Shown piece by piece: positions 16,854-26,685 of a stretch of DNA of 64,000 nucleotides (the first letter of the stretch is position 1; every line of letters starts with the position of its first letter). A model generated the notes under the pieces. The model had not been told where the DNA came from, ran no database searches, and worked only from the letters and a program-made list of their open reading frames with translations. Made by a program: the position numbers and the translations under genes. The stretch covers positions 1 to 64,000 of the forward strand of contig CAVSWC010000005.1 of NCBI GenBank assembly GCA_963731585.1, given 5' to 3'. Source of the stretch: CANKHA01 sp963731585 (GTDB lineage Bacteria > Pseudomonadota > Alphaproteobacteria > Rhizobiales > Xanthobacteraceae).

Positions 16854-19800
16854 TTGGATTTGGCTGTAGCGCATATGCCGGGCCTGGAACGGCGGCTGAA
16901 GGCCGAATTGCCCGAGGTGCATTTCGACCGCTTCACCCGCGGGCGCTATGCAACCGATGCATCGCATTACCAGATCATGCCGCTCGGGGTCGTGGTCCCG
17001 CGCAGCATGGCGGAAGCCGAGCGCGCGCTTGCCGTTGCGCGGGCGGAAGGCGTCAGCGTCACCCCGCGCGGTGGCGGCACCTCGCAATGCGGCCAGACCA
17101 TCAATGACTCGCTGATCATCGATTGCTCCAGGCATCTCACGCGCATCCTCGAGCTCGACGTGGCCGGCCGCCGCTGCGTGGTGGAGCCGGGGCTCGTGCT
17201 GGACGAACTCAACCGCGCGCTGAAGCCGCACGGCGTATGGTTTCCGGTCGATATCTCGACCGCCTCGCGCGCCACGCTCGGCGGCATGGTCGGGCAACAA
17301 TTCCTGCGGCGCCCGCTCGCTGCGCTACGGCAACACCAAGGAGAATGTGCTGTCGGTCGATGCGGTCCTCCCCGATGGCGCGCGCGCGCATTTCGGCCCC
17401 GTGGCGCCGGATCTTTCCAGCCTTCCTGCCGCATCCCCGCTGCGCCCGCTCGCGCGCGAGCTGCTGGCGATCGGCGCGCGCGAGGCGGAGGAGATCGAGA
17501 AACACTTTCCCAAGGTGCAGCGCCGGGTTGGCGGCTACAACCTCGATTCCTTCCTGCCGGGCAATAACGATCCCAACCTGGCGCATATCCTGATCGGCTC
17601 GGAGGGCACGCTCGCTTTCACCACCCAAATCGAATTGAAGCTCTCGCCGCTGCTCGGCAAGCGCGCCTTGGGGGCGTGCCATTTCGGCAGCTTCCATGCC
17701 GCGATGGACGCCGCGCAACATCTGGTGCGGCTCGGCCCGATCGCGGTGGAGTTGATCGACCGCACCATGATCGAGTTGGCGGGTGAGATCGCCATGTTCC
17801 GGCCGACGCTGGAACAGTTCGTGCACGGCGAACCCGACGCCATCCTGCTGGTGGAATTCGGCGAGGACGATCACGAAGAAAACCTTCGCCGCCTGCGCCG
17901 GCTAGGCCAGATGATGGGCGATCTTGGCTTCGGCTGGGACAGGAGCGGCGCGAATTGGGGCGGTGTGGTCGAGATACGCGACCCGAAGCTGCAAGCCGCG
18001 ATTACCGACGTGCGCACCGCGGGCCTTAATGTGATGATGTCGATGAAGGAGGAGAGCAAGCCGATCTCCTTTGTGGAGGATTGCGCGGTCCCGCTCGAGC
18101 ATCTGGCGGAATACACCGCGCGGCTGACGGATATTTTCGAGAAACACGGCACCCGCGGCACCTGGTACGCGCATGCCTCGGTCGGCTGCCTGCACGTGCG
18201 GCCGGTGCTGAATCTGCGGCTCGACAAGGACCTCAAGGCGATGCGCGGCATTGCCGAGGAAGCCTTCGCCATGGTGCGCGCGTACAAGGGCTCGCATTCC
18301 GGCGAGCATGGCGACGGGATCGTGCGTTCGGAATTCCATGCGCCGATGTTCGGCACGCGGCTGGTGGGCGCCTTCGAGGAAGTGAAGGACCGCTTCGATC
18401 CGAACGGGCTGTTCAATCCCGGCAAGATCGTGCGCGCGCCGAAATTCGATGACCGCAAGGTGCTGCGCTACGGCCCGGATTATCGCCCGACCCCAGCTGA
18501 CGACGCGGCTCGACTGGTCGGCCTATCCCGGCGTCGGCGGCGGTTTTCAGGGCGCGGTGGAGATGTGCAACAACAACGGCGCCTGCCGCAATCTTTCCGG
18601 CGGCGTCATGTGCCCGTCTTATCGCGTGACCAAAAACGAGCGCGACGTCACCCGCGGCAGGGCGAACTCGCTGCGGCTGGCGATCACTGGCCAGCTTGGG
18701 CCTGACGCGTTTTCTTCCGACGAGATGGCGGAGACGCTGAAGCTTTGCGTGTCCTGCAAAGCCTGCCGGCGCGAATGCCCCACCGGCGTCGATATGGCGC
18801 GCATGAAGATCGAGGTGCAGGCGGCCCGCGCGGCGAAGTATGGACTGTCCTTGCACGACAGGCTCGTCGGTTATCTGCCGCGCTACGCGCCGTATGCCAG
18901 CCGGCTGTCCTGGCTGCTCAATCTGCGCGACGTTGTTCCCGGCGCGGCGCAGTTGTCCGAAGTCGTCGCGGATTTCAGCGCGCGGCGCAGACTTCCGAAA
19001 TGGCGGCGCGATGTATTTCGGGATGCTCTCTCGCCGGGCTTGAGGCCATATACGCCCTCCGATGGCCGGCGTCGATCCCGGCGCGAGCGGTGACAGGAGG
19101 TCGTTCTCTTCGCCGATACCTTCAACCGCTATTTCGAGCGGGAGAATGTCGACGCCGCCTTGTCGGTGCTGCAGGCCGCCGGCTATCGCGTGCATGTTGC
19201 GACGCCGGTCGATGAGCAGGCGCGCCCGCTCTGCTGCGGCCGCACGTTCCTTGCGGTCGGGCTGGTCGAGGAGGCGCGCAAGGAAGCCGAACGCGTGCTG
19301 GCCGCGCTCGAGCCCTATCTCGCGCGCGGCGTTCCGGTGATCGGGCTGGAACCGAGCTGCATCCTCGGCTTCCGCGATGAAATCCCCGCGATTATTCCCG
19401 GCGACGCGTCGCAGCGCCTTGCCGCCAGTGCCGTCCTGTTCGAAGAATTCCTGGCGCGCGAGGCACAAGCCGGGCGGCTGAAACTGGCGCTGCGGCCGGT
19501 GGCGAGGCAGGCGCTGCTGCACGGCCACTGCCACCAGAAATCCTTTGGCGCGATGGGCGCGGTGGAGGCAACGCTCAAGCTCGTACCGGGGCTGGACGTC
19601 GAGACCGTGGACTCAAGCTGCTGCGGCATGGCGGGATCCTTCGGCTATCGCGCCGACAACGTCGACGTGTCCCGGGCCATGGGCGAGCTGTCGCTGCTGC
19701 CGCAGGTGCGCAAGGCCGCGCCGGGAACGCTGGTGGTGGCCGACGGCACCTCCTGCCGGCATCAGATCCAGGATGGCGCGGGACGCGAGGCCATGCACGT

Positions 19801-19963
19801 TGCGCGCGTGCTGGCGATGAGTGTCGCCGCGGCGCGCGGAATCTTGACATCGATTAATCCGCCGACGCCAGACCTCCTGACTAAACCAGATCATTATCCT
19901 GGCGGCCCTGATATGGCCATTGCGCTGGCACTTGGTTTAACTCTTAGCATCGTGCGCCAATAG
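16854..19963 (+). CDS. FAD-linked oxidase fused to Fe-S / cysteine-rich domains (glycolate or D-2-hydroxyacid dehydrogenase type), frame-broken
   Basis: About 1035 residues over several indels (near 17300, 18500 and 19070). An FAD-binding domain comes first (VTPRGGGTSQCGQTIN near 70). The FAD-oxidase C-terminal domain follows (ILIGSEGTLAFTTQ, YKGSHSGEHGDGIVRSEF). Then come Fe-S binding segments (CNNNGACRNLSGGVMCPSYR and CVSCKACRRECPTGVDM), and two cysteine-rich CCG-type domains with LCCGRTF, GLEPSCILGFRDE, HGHCHQKSF and SSCCGMAGSFGYR. It is a one-chain version of GlcD plus GlcF. It would oxidise glycolate or a related 2-hydroxyacid at the membrane and pass electrons to quinone. The start is TTG 16854 or ATG 16875. 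The last ~35 residues, after VAAARG, are unlike the family and may be readthrough into a foreign island. Confidence 0.8.
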
Positions 19964-20088
19964 CTTGGACTGCTGTCGTAATGCAGAAGGCCGCGCGTCG
20001 GCGCTAAACGGTGGTCCGCGAGAAAGCCTCGCGGGGTCCGTTACCGTCTTATGGCCAAGGGTTGAGGCAAGTGTCACGGATAGCCGAC

Positions 20089-20202
20089 ATGGAACCACGA
20101 AAAGGCTGGGACTGGCCGACCATAATTGCCGTCGCCGTATTGGCCGGATTTTTTCTTTTGGGTCTGTTGAGTAATTACATCAACAGGGCATACCTCCAGT
20201 AG
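20089..20202 (+). CDS. small single-pass membrane protein, unknown
   Basis: 37 residues from ATG 20089 (MEPRKGWDWP), or slightly longer from an upstream GTG. Charged N-terminus, then one hydrophobic helix (TIIAVAVLAGFFLLGLLSNY). No family recognised. It is the first of four short genes in a lower-GC stretch. Coding is supported by its position in a tight row of short genes and a plausible TM pattern, not by homology. Confidence 0.45.
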   Translation: MEPRKGWDWPTIIAVAVLAGFFLLGLLSNYINRAYLQ

Positions 20203-20213
20203 CGTGGAATTCC

Positions 20214-20414
20214 ATGGCGATCTTTGTGACAGGTATTTTGGTATTAGCGGGAGCCAGCGCCGTACTTTGGGGCTGTATGCCCAAGAACGGGAAAGTTAGG
20301 CCCTTTGTAAGTACCAAGGTAGCGCCATACATTGCCGTTGCGGTGACTATGGGTTTGCTTGTCGGTTTCGGGACGATGTTGATAGGCTTGGTTAGGTTGC
20401 TTTCTAACGCGTAG
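20214..20414 (+). CDS. small two-TM membrane protein, unknown
   Basis: 66 residues. Hydrophobic helices at about 3-21 (FVTGILVLAGASAVLWGC) and 38-60 (YIAVAVTMGLLVGFGTMLIG) are joined by a basic loop. It starts 11 bp after the preceding small gene. No recognised domain. A shared transcript with the neighbouring short genes is likely from spacing. Confidence 0.5.
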   Translation: MAIFVTGILVLAGASAVLWGCMPKNGKVRPFVSTKVAPYIAVAVTMGLLVGFGTMLIGLVRLLSNA

Positions 20415-20464
20415 CCGTTCTGAGGCGCTGCCAAACGCCTTTTTCAAAATAATGGCTATCAAAC

Positions 20465-20662
20465 ATGGATCGTTTGTTGCTTATGGGGGTTGGCTTGGCT
20501 CTTCTTGCCATTGGCACCTTCATGGTGATGTCGGAAGTTGCGGCCCAAAGATCAGGGCGGCCATTCTTCAGAACTTGGTACACTAAGCAGAACTACTGGC
20601 TGACGTATTTCTGCGCATTCGTGCTCGGAACCACGCTGCTGCTCAAAGCCGTAATTGGATAG
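20465..20662 (+). CDS. small two-TM membrane protein, unknown
   Basis: 65 residues with two predicted helices (LLMGVGLALLAIGTFMVMSE and YFCAFVLGTTLLLKAVIG) separated by a polar, aromatic-rich loop (RPFFRTWYTKQNYW). It resembles its neighbour in size and topology but not in sequence. No family recognised. Confidence 0.5.
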   Translation: MDRLLLMGVGLALLAIGTFMVMSEVAAQRSGRPFFRTWYTKQNYWLTYFCAFVLGTTLLLKAVIG

Positions 20663-20706
20663 TTGAAGTTTTATTCGTTATCTCTCTCGGGTAGAGGGTC
20701 ACGCTT

Positions 20707-21021
20707 ATGCCCGTCATCCAAAGTTCGTCGAACCGTCTTGTATTGAAATCCGGTTCCACCACGCTGACCCTCGACAAGGGCACCGGGCAAGCTACCCTTC
20801 AGCGCAAGATAGTGGTCTGGCGGCCTAGGCCTTTGGAAGCGTCTCTGTCTCAAATCGCAAACGTCAGCGCTGACAAGGCTGTTGACCGCGCCTCCGGGGT
20901 CGAAATCTGGCACACGATGCTGGTTCTCCATACCGGAGAAGGTTGGGCGTTTCCCGCTACAAACAAGCAGGAAGCGGAGGACAACATCACCGCCATCCGC
21001 CAATTCTTAAACCTGTCCTGA
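20707..21021 (+). CDS. small soluble protein, unknown (possible PH-like fold)
   Basis: 104 residues, no signal or membrane segment. Alternating polar and hydrophobic strands (RLVLKSGSTTLTLDKGTG, EIWHTMLVLHTGEGWAFP) and a C-terminal helix (QEAEDNITAIRQFLNL) recall small beta-sandwich or PH-like proteins, but this is only a pattern impression. It ends 50 bp before the transporter gene. Confidence 0.5.
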   Translation: MPVIQSSSNRLVLKSGSTTLTLDKGTGQATLQRKIVVWRPRPLEASLSQIANVSADKAVDRASGVEIWHTMLVLHTGEGWAFPATNKQEAEDNITAIRQFLNLS

Positions 21022-21070
21022 GCAGGACGAGAATTCGTCGGCTTCCCTATTCAGATATGGAGTTGCTTCC

Positions 21071-22270
21071 TTGCTCGATATTCCAATCGACTTCATCCTT
21101 TTTGCTTTGACGCTGATCGGCATCGCGATCTTTCATCGCTACACGCTGCCGGTCGCGCTGGCAGGCCTGGCGGCGATCACCAGCTACAAGCTCGCCTTCA
21201 CCGGCTTCAGGGATGGTGCGGGCCTTGGCGGGCTTGGCCTGCACTTGCAGCATGAATGGGTGGTGCTGACGAACCTGTTTCTGTTGCTTACGGGTTTCGC
21301 TTTACTCTCGCGCCATTTCGAAGAAAGCCGTGTGCCGGACGAGTTGCCGCTTATTTTGCCTGACAATTGGATGGGCGGTTTTGCGCTACTCGCGATTGTT
21401 TTCGTCCTCTCCGGCTTCCTCGACAATATCGCGGCTGCGCTCATCGGCGGAACGATGGCGCGGCACGTTTTCAAGGGAAAGGTTCATATTGGCTACCTAG
21501 CAGCGCTGGTGGCGGCCTCTAACAGCGGCGGTGCCGGCAGTGTGCTTGGCGACACGACAACGACGATGATGTGGATCGGCGGCATCAGTCCCCTCAAGGT
21601 GCTGGATGCATACTTACCGGCCGCCGTTGCGCTGATTGTTTTCGGCATCCCCGCGTCACGCCTCCAGCAAAATTATTCTCCTATCGTCAAGCAGTCTCCG
21701 CAACGTCTCCAAATCGAATGGGTACGGCTACTCATCGTAGGCGCCATCCTCGTCGCGGCGGTGCTCGCCAATGTAGTGACCAACATCAAATTTCCCGCAG
21801 TGCTTGACCAGGCACCGGTTCTTGGACTCGCTGTTTGGGCCGTCATTCTGGGTGCCAGCCCTTTGCGGCGGCCCGATTGGAAGGTCATGCCGGAGACGGC
21901 GAAGGGCACGCTGTTCCTGTTGGCATTAGTCCTTTGCGCTTCGATGATGCCGGTAGACAAGCTACCTACGCCCTCATGGCAAACCTCTTTTGGACTTGGT
22001 TTTGTTTCCGCCGTGTTCGACAACATTCCGCTGACGACGCTTGCGCTGAAGCAGGGTGGCTATGATTGGGGCATGCTCGCTTATGCCGTTGGGTTTGGCG
22101 GCTCGATGACCTGGTTCGGATCATCTGCTGGGGTTGCGCTCGCGAACATGTATCCCGAGGCGAAGTCTGTCGGCTTGTGGCTGCGGCATGGTTGGTACAT
22201 CGTCCTCGCCTACGTCATCGGCTTTGCGGTGATGCTCGCGATTCTCGGCTGGCATCCCGACGTGCCTTGA
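21071..22270 (+). CDS. ion-transporter-superfamily permease (citrate transporter-like)
   Basis: 399 residues, about ten membrane helices. Two inverted-repeat hairpins typical of the IT superfamily are seen: SGFLDNIAAALIGGTMARHV, then SNSGGAGSVLGDTTTTMMW near 160, and later VSAVFDNIPLTTLALKQGG with GGSMTWFGSSAGVALANMYP. The paired FLDN/VFDN and SGGAGS/GSSAG signatures suggest a sodium- or proton-coupled carrier of the CitM/NhaD/ArsB kind; substrate not assignable. TTG 21071 is preceded by GGAG at 8-nt spacing. Intact. It closes the small-protein island. Confidence 0.75.
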   Translation: MLDIPIDFILFALTLIGIAIFHRYTLPVALAGLAAITSYKLAFTGFRDGAGLGGLGLHLQHEWVVLTNLFLLLTGFALLSRHFEESRVPDELPLILPDNWMGGFALLAIVFVLSGFLDNIAAALIGGTMARHVFKGKVHIGYLAALVAASNSGGAGSVLGDTTTTMMWIGGISPLKVLDAYLPAAVALIVFGIPASRLQQNYSPIVKQSPQRLQIEWVRLLIVGAILVAAVLANVVTNIKFPAVLDQAPVLGLAVWAVILGASPLRRPDWKVMPETAKGTLFLLALVLCASMMPVDKLPTPSWQTSFGLGFVSAVFDNIPLTTLALKQGGYDWGMLAYAVGFGGSMTWFGSSAGVALANMYPEAKSVGLWLRHGWYIVLAYVIGFAVMLAILGWHPDVP

Positions 22271-22330
22271 CGGCCGCCGCACGCGTACACGAGTGCGCGC
22301 GTCGAGCTCTGCATGTCAGCAGTTATGCTG

Positions 22331-23647
22331 TTATCTGTAGAAATAATCGACCAGCCCCATCGGCACCGGCGGCACGTAGGTGACCAGCAGCAGCACCGCG
22401 AGCAGCACGCCGATGAACCAGATGTTCGACCTTGGTCACCTCCCAGATGTCGGCCTTGGCGATGCGAGCAGGTGGCGATCAGCACGCTCGCCACCGGCGG
22501 CGTCTGCTGGCCGATCGCGAGGTTGAGCGTGACGATGATGCCGAAATGCACCGGGTCGATGCCCGACCGCGATGACCAGCGGCATCACGATCGGCACGAC
22601 CAGGATGATCGCCGCGGCCGAGTGCAGGAACATGCCGAGGATCAGGAAGAAGACGTTGAGGATGCGCCAGGACGGCGTACTTGTTCGTGGGTGAAGTCGA
22701 TGCATGCGCCTGCGGCGAGCTGCTGCGGCACCTGCGCCTCGGTGAGGTAGATGCCGAGCAGCGCCGAGGTGGCGACGAGCAGCATCACGACGCGCGGTCT
22801 GCACGCGCGCCGTCGACGATCGCCGCGCGGCAGAGCTGCGCCAAGTCGAGGTCGCGGTAGATCACGCCGCCGACGAACAGCGCCGCGACCACGGCGAGCG
22901 CCGCGCCTTCGGTGGCGGTGACGATGCCGCCGAAGATGCCGCCGAGGATGATGATCGGCAGCAGTGAGCGCCCAGGCCGCGTCCTTGAAGGTCTCCCAGA
23001 GCGCGGCCGAGCTTGAAGCGGTCCTCGACCGGCCAGTCGTAGCTTGACGCGCGAGATAGTAGGCACATGCGCCATCATCCCGAAGCCGCCGAGCAGGCCC
23101 GGGACGATGCCGGCGACGAACAGCTGCACGATCGAGAGTCTCCGCCATCACGCCGTAGAGGATCATCGGGATCGACGGCGGGATGATGATCGCGAGCGTC
23201 GCCGAGGACGACGTGACCGCCGCGGTGAACGCGCGCGAATAGCCGCGCTTGCTTCATCGCCGGGCATGATGATCGGGCCGGTGGCGGCGACGTCGGCGAC
23301 CGCCGAGCCCGAGATCTCGGCGAAGAACATCGACGTGCACGATGTTCACATGCGCGAGCCCGCCGCGGATGAAGCCGACCAGCGCGATGCAGAAGTCCAT
23401 CAGCCGCTGCGAGATGCGACGACGAGTTCATGATCGCGCCGGCGAGGATGAACAGCGGGATCGCGAGCAGCGGGAAGCTGGTCGCGCCCTCGTACATGAC
23501 GAGCGCGAGGTTGGGCAGCTGTAGGCGCCCTGCGTCAGCCAGCATCGCCGCCGACGGCGACGACGCCGAGCGCGACCGCGATCGGCACGTTGAGCGAGCA
23601 CCAGCGCGACCAGAGCGCGACGAGCATGCACGCAGGCATGCGCTCAT
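22331..23647 (-). CDS. dctM: TRAP transporter large permease, DctM family, heavily frame-broken
   Basis: About 430 residues when the frames are joined. The large membrane subunit of a TRAP uptake system for C4-dicarboxylates or other organic acids. Recognisable pieces in changing frames: LNVPIAVALGVVAVGG, NLALVMYEGATSFPLLAIPL, FILAGAIMNSS, NVFFLILGMFLHSAAAIILV, and FGIIVTLNLAIGQQTPPVAS before a DYFYR end at 22331. Single-base insertions occur about every 30-100 bp, for example near 22423, 22469, 22567, 22659 and 22686. Most are +1, so no long frame survives. Order and strand match dctP-dctQ-dctM. Confidence 0.75.
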
Positions 23648-23654
23648 GGCCGGC

Positions 23655-24208
23655 TCGTCTCTCGCGCCGCCGATCGCATCGGCTGCCGCCGAGCGCCTCC
23701 GTCAGCTCGGCGTCGAGCAGCCGTCCGCGGCAGGCTGCCACGATATTCCGGCAGGCTGAGCGCCTCCGCGATGATGAACAGCACGGCGCCGATCGGGATC
23801 ACCGACTGCGTGACCCATTGCTGCTGGCACGCCTGGCAGGCGTGACCAGGTGCATGCCCGGCGAGCACCTCGAGCACCTGTGCAGCCCACCCAGGCGAGC
23901 AGGACGAAGAAGGCGAAGACGATCGATGCTGCGAGCGCAGATCGTCGCGGCAACGCGCCAGTCGGCGGGCAGCGAGTCGACGAAGCCGGCGAAGCCGATG
24001 TGGCGCGCGCTTGCAGCGCCGCCAGCGCCGCGCCGTAGTAGGTCAGCCAGGCGAGCATGATCGAGGCGACCTCGTCGTACCAGACGCAGCGATGCGCCGG
24101 CCTAGCGGAAGATGACGCCGAGCGTCACGATCGACGGTGACGCACGGTCATCAGAACGACGGCCATGACCTCCAGGAAGCGCTCGCAGATTCGGCGGAAC
24201 TGCTGCAT
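23655..24208 (-). CDS. dctQ: TRAP transporter small permease, DctQ family, frame-broken
   Basis: About 180 residues in pieces: FLEVMAVVLM at the start, VWYDEVASIMLAWLTYYGAA (the DctQ signature region), ALAASIVFAFFVLLAWVG and VTQSVIPIGAVLFIIAEALS. The small subunit bridges the binding protein and DctM in the inner membrane. The ATG at 24208 (MQQFRR) is the best start; the end near 23655, just before dctM, is approximate because of indels. Confidence 0.65.
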
Positions 24209-24247
24209 GCGGATCGAACGCGTCGATGTTCGCGCAAGCGGGCGGAA

Positions 24248-24283
24248 AGCGATCGTGCCGGCAAAGCGGCCCGCACGATCGCT
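24248..24283 (-). promoter_or_regulatory. stem-loop between dctP and dctQ
   Basis: Perfect 11-bp inverted repeat AGCGATCGTGC / GCACGATCGCT with a 14-nt loop that is itself GC-paired, and no U tract. Such structures after the binding-protein gene usually protect its mRNA and lower expression of the membrane genes. Role inferred. Confidence 0.6.
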
Positions 24284-24289
24284 TGGACG

Positions 24290-25284
24290 TCAGGAACCCT
24301 TGGCGAGGCTGAGCGCCTTGTCGATCAGCGCCTTGCCGCCCGCGACTTCCTTGGCGAACTCGCTCGTAGATCGTCTTGCTGGCGGCGACGAAGGCGTCCT
24401 TGTCGGCCTCGTTCACCTGCGATGCCGCGCTCGCCTTGATCTTGTCCGAGCAGCTCGTCGTCGAGCTTCGCCGCGATCTCGTAGACGAAGGCCTGCGTCT
24501 CCTTCGCGGTTTCCTCGAGGATCTTGCGCACGTCCGCCGGCAGCGCGGTCCCAGCTTCGCGCCGACGGTCAGCCATAGGCCGGCGTGTAGACGTGGCCGG
24601 TCATCGACAGGTACTTCTGCACTTCGTGGAAGCTTGGCGCTGTAGATCTGCGTCAGCGGGTTCTCCTGGCCGTCCATCACGCCGGTCTGCAGCGCGGTGA
24701 ACACCTCGGAGAACTTCATCGGGCGTCGGGTTGGCGCCGTAGGCCTGGAACATCTTCACGCGCCACTCGCCGCTCGGGCACGCGCAGCTTGATGCCCTGC
24801 AGGTCCTCGGGCGTTTGATCGGTCGCTTGTTGTTGGTGATGTGGCGGAAGCCGTTCTCCCAGACCGCCAGCACCTTGTAGCCCTGCTTCTCGGCCTCGGG
24901 CGCGAGCGTCGGCCAGAACACCTCCTTCTCGATGCGCGCGCATGTGGTCGCGGTCCTTGACCAGATACGGCATCTCGAACACGCCGAACTCCGGCGACCA
25001 CCGAGGTCATCACCGTCGAGGGCAGCGCCATGTCGACGGTGCCGAGCTTCAGCTTCTGCAGCAGCTCCTCGTCGCTGCCGAGCTGGCTCGAGCCGAAGAC
25101 CACGACCTTGGCCTTGTCGCCGAGCTTCGCGTTGGCGCGTTTGGCGAATTCCTCGCGACGAGAGCTCGAACAGCGAGCCCGGCTCGCCGACATGGCCGAG
25201 TTTCACTTCCGTTTGGGCGGCGGCCGTGCCGATCGACAGACCGGCCGCCGTTGCGACGCCTAGAAAAATTTTTGTTAGCGACAT
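24290..25284 (-). CDS. dctP: TRAP transporter solute-binding protein, DctP family, frame-broken
   Basis: About 327 residues. Intact signal peptide (MSLTKIFLGVATAAGLSIG) and first mature residues TEVKLGHVGEPGSLFELS. The frames then change near 25158, 25001, 24940, 24815, 24775, 24721 and 24633, and further on. Pieces recover a standard DctP: SSQLGSDEELLQKLKLGTVD, VFEMPYLVKDRDHMR, LAVWENGFRHITNNKRPI, MKFSEVFTALQTGVMDGQEN, ending KALIDKAL and a TGA at 24290. The sequence becomes error-dense only after the signal peptide, so a quality boundary lies near 25160. The ligand is probably a carboxylate. Confidence 0.75.
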
Positions 25285-25482
25285 GGTTATCCTCCATATA
25301 GCCGATGCCCCGTGCGGTTGATCCGCCGGGGTGTTAAGGCTTTTTGGCCTGGCATTATGAATATCAATGCAAATCGCGCCCGCCGAGGCAAGAGCGCGAA
25401 TGTCGCTGCTAATGGTCTATTGGTATGAGCATTGCAGACGCAGCAGGTGCGTCAGATTGCCCGATAATGCGGGCGGGGCCAA

Positions 25483-26560
25483 TCAGCCTTGCGCGGGTGC
25501 GGTCGCGCGGGCGACTTCGATCCGGTCGTAGCCTTTCAGGCGATAGACCAGCATGGAGAGCAGCCAGCTGCCGATGAAGATGGCGACGATCAGGTAACCA
25601 AGCATCTCCAGCTCGTCGTTCAATGCGCCGATAAAGTCCCACAACCCACCGCGCAGGCCGAACTTCTCGCCGATCAGCCCGAGCGCTTCGATTCCTCCGA
25701 CCAGCACCGCGACGACGACGGAAACAAACGTGATCGTCATGTTGTAGTAGAGCTTGCGTACCGGTTTGACGAAAGCCCAGCCATAGGCACGCACCATCAA
25801 GACGCTGTCGGTGGTGTCGAGCAGCGTCATGCCGGCGGTGAACAGCGCCGGGAAGATCAGGATCGACCACATCGACAATCCGCTTGAGGCCTGCGCCGCG
25901 GTGATGCCGAGCAGCGCCACCTCGGTCGCGGTGTCGAAGCCGAGCCCGAACAGGAAACCGAGCGGATACATGTGCCAGCTACGTCCGATCAGGCCGAATA
26001 GCCGGCGAAAGATGCGGGCGAAAAACCCGCCATTGGCCATCAGGATGTCGAGGTCGCTCTCGGAATAGGCTGCCGCCGTTCTTCACGCGGCGGAACGCCT
26101 TGTAGACATTGATCAGCACGACCAGGTTGATCGCGCCGATCAGCAGCAGAAAGGCCGCGGACACCGAGGTGCCGATCATGCCGCCAACCGGATGGAATTC
26201 CTCCATCTGATCCTTGAATGCCATGGCGGTGATCGCGATGCCGATCGAAGCCAGCACCACCACGGTCGAATGGCCGAGCGAGAAGAACAGGCCGACGGTG
26301 AGCGGCTTCTTGCCCTCCTGCATCAGCTTGCGGGTCACGTTGTCGATGGCCGCGATATGGTCGGCATCCACGGCGTGGCGCAGGCCGAAGCTGTAGGCGA
26401 GGAAGGCGGTGCCCAGCAGGATCGGATTGTCGTGGAAGGCGACGAGCGCCCAGGCCCAGACGGCGACGTTGACGGCGATCAAGGCCGTAAAGAGCGCAAT
26501 GGTCTTTCCGCGGGTGTGGGTGTCGTTGTCGTCGAACACGCGCAGAAGCCGGGACGCCAT
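25483..26560 (-). CDS. NiCoT-family nickel/cobalt transporter (HoxN/NixA type), one indel
   Basis: About 358 residues, high-affinity Ni2+/Co2+ permease with about eight helices. The metal-selectivity motif RHAVDADHIAAIDNVTRK (HX4DH) is near residue 65, followed by FFSLGHSTVVVLASIGIA and LGFDTATEVALLGITAAQ. An indel near 26065 separates the halves and the sequence continues without loss. ATG 26560 has GAGG 8 bases upstream. A NikR-type operator lies 31 bp upstream and nikR itself is the next gene upstream, so nickel-dependent repression is expected. Confidence 0.88.
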
Positions 26561-26590
26561 GCTGGGAACCTCAGTCAAAAATCATCGTCC

Positions 26591-26620
26591 GATATGATGT
26601 TCTGTTAAAAACATCATATC
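26591..26620 (-). promoter_or_regulatory. NikR operator upstream of the nickel transporter gene
   Basis: Perfect 11-bp dyad GATATGATGTT / AACATCATATC with an 8-nt spacer. Written as half-sites it is ATATGA-N16-TCATAT, the same geometry as the Escherichia coli NikR site GTATGA-N16-TCATAC. An extra GTATGA half-site starts at 26623. It sits 31 bp before the transporter start and 65 bp after the nikR stop. Confidence 0.8.
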
Positions 26621-26685
26621 AAGTATGATCTTTCTATCAAAAATGTCGTACCCGGCGCAAGCCCGCCGCACGCTTGGCGCGCCTC

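Noticed and set aside
19964..20202. Longer frames at 19965-20174 and 20011-20202 as genes
   Set aside because: The former has no hydrophobic or family pattern; the latter is better explained by the internal ATG at 20089, which begins the membrane protein.
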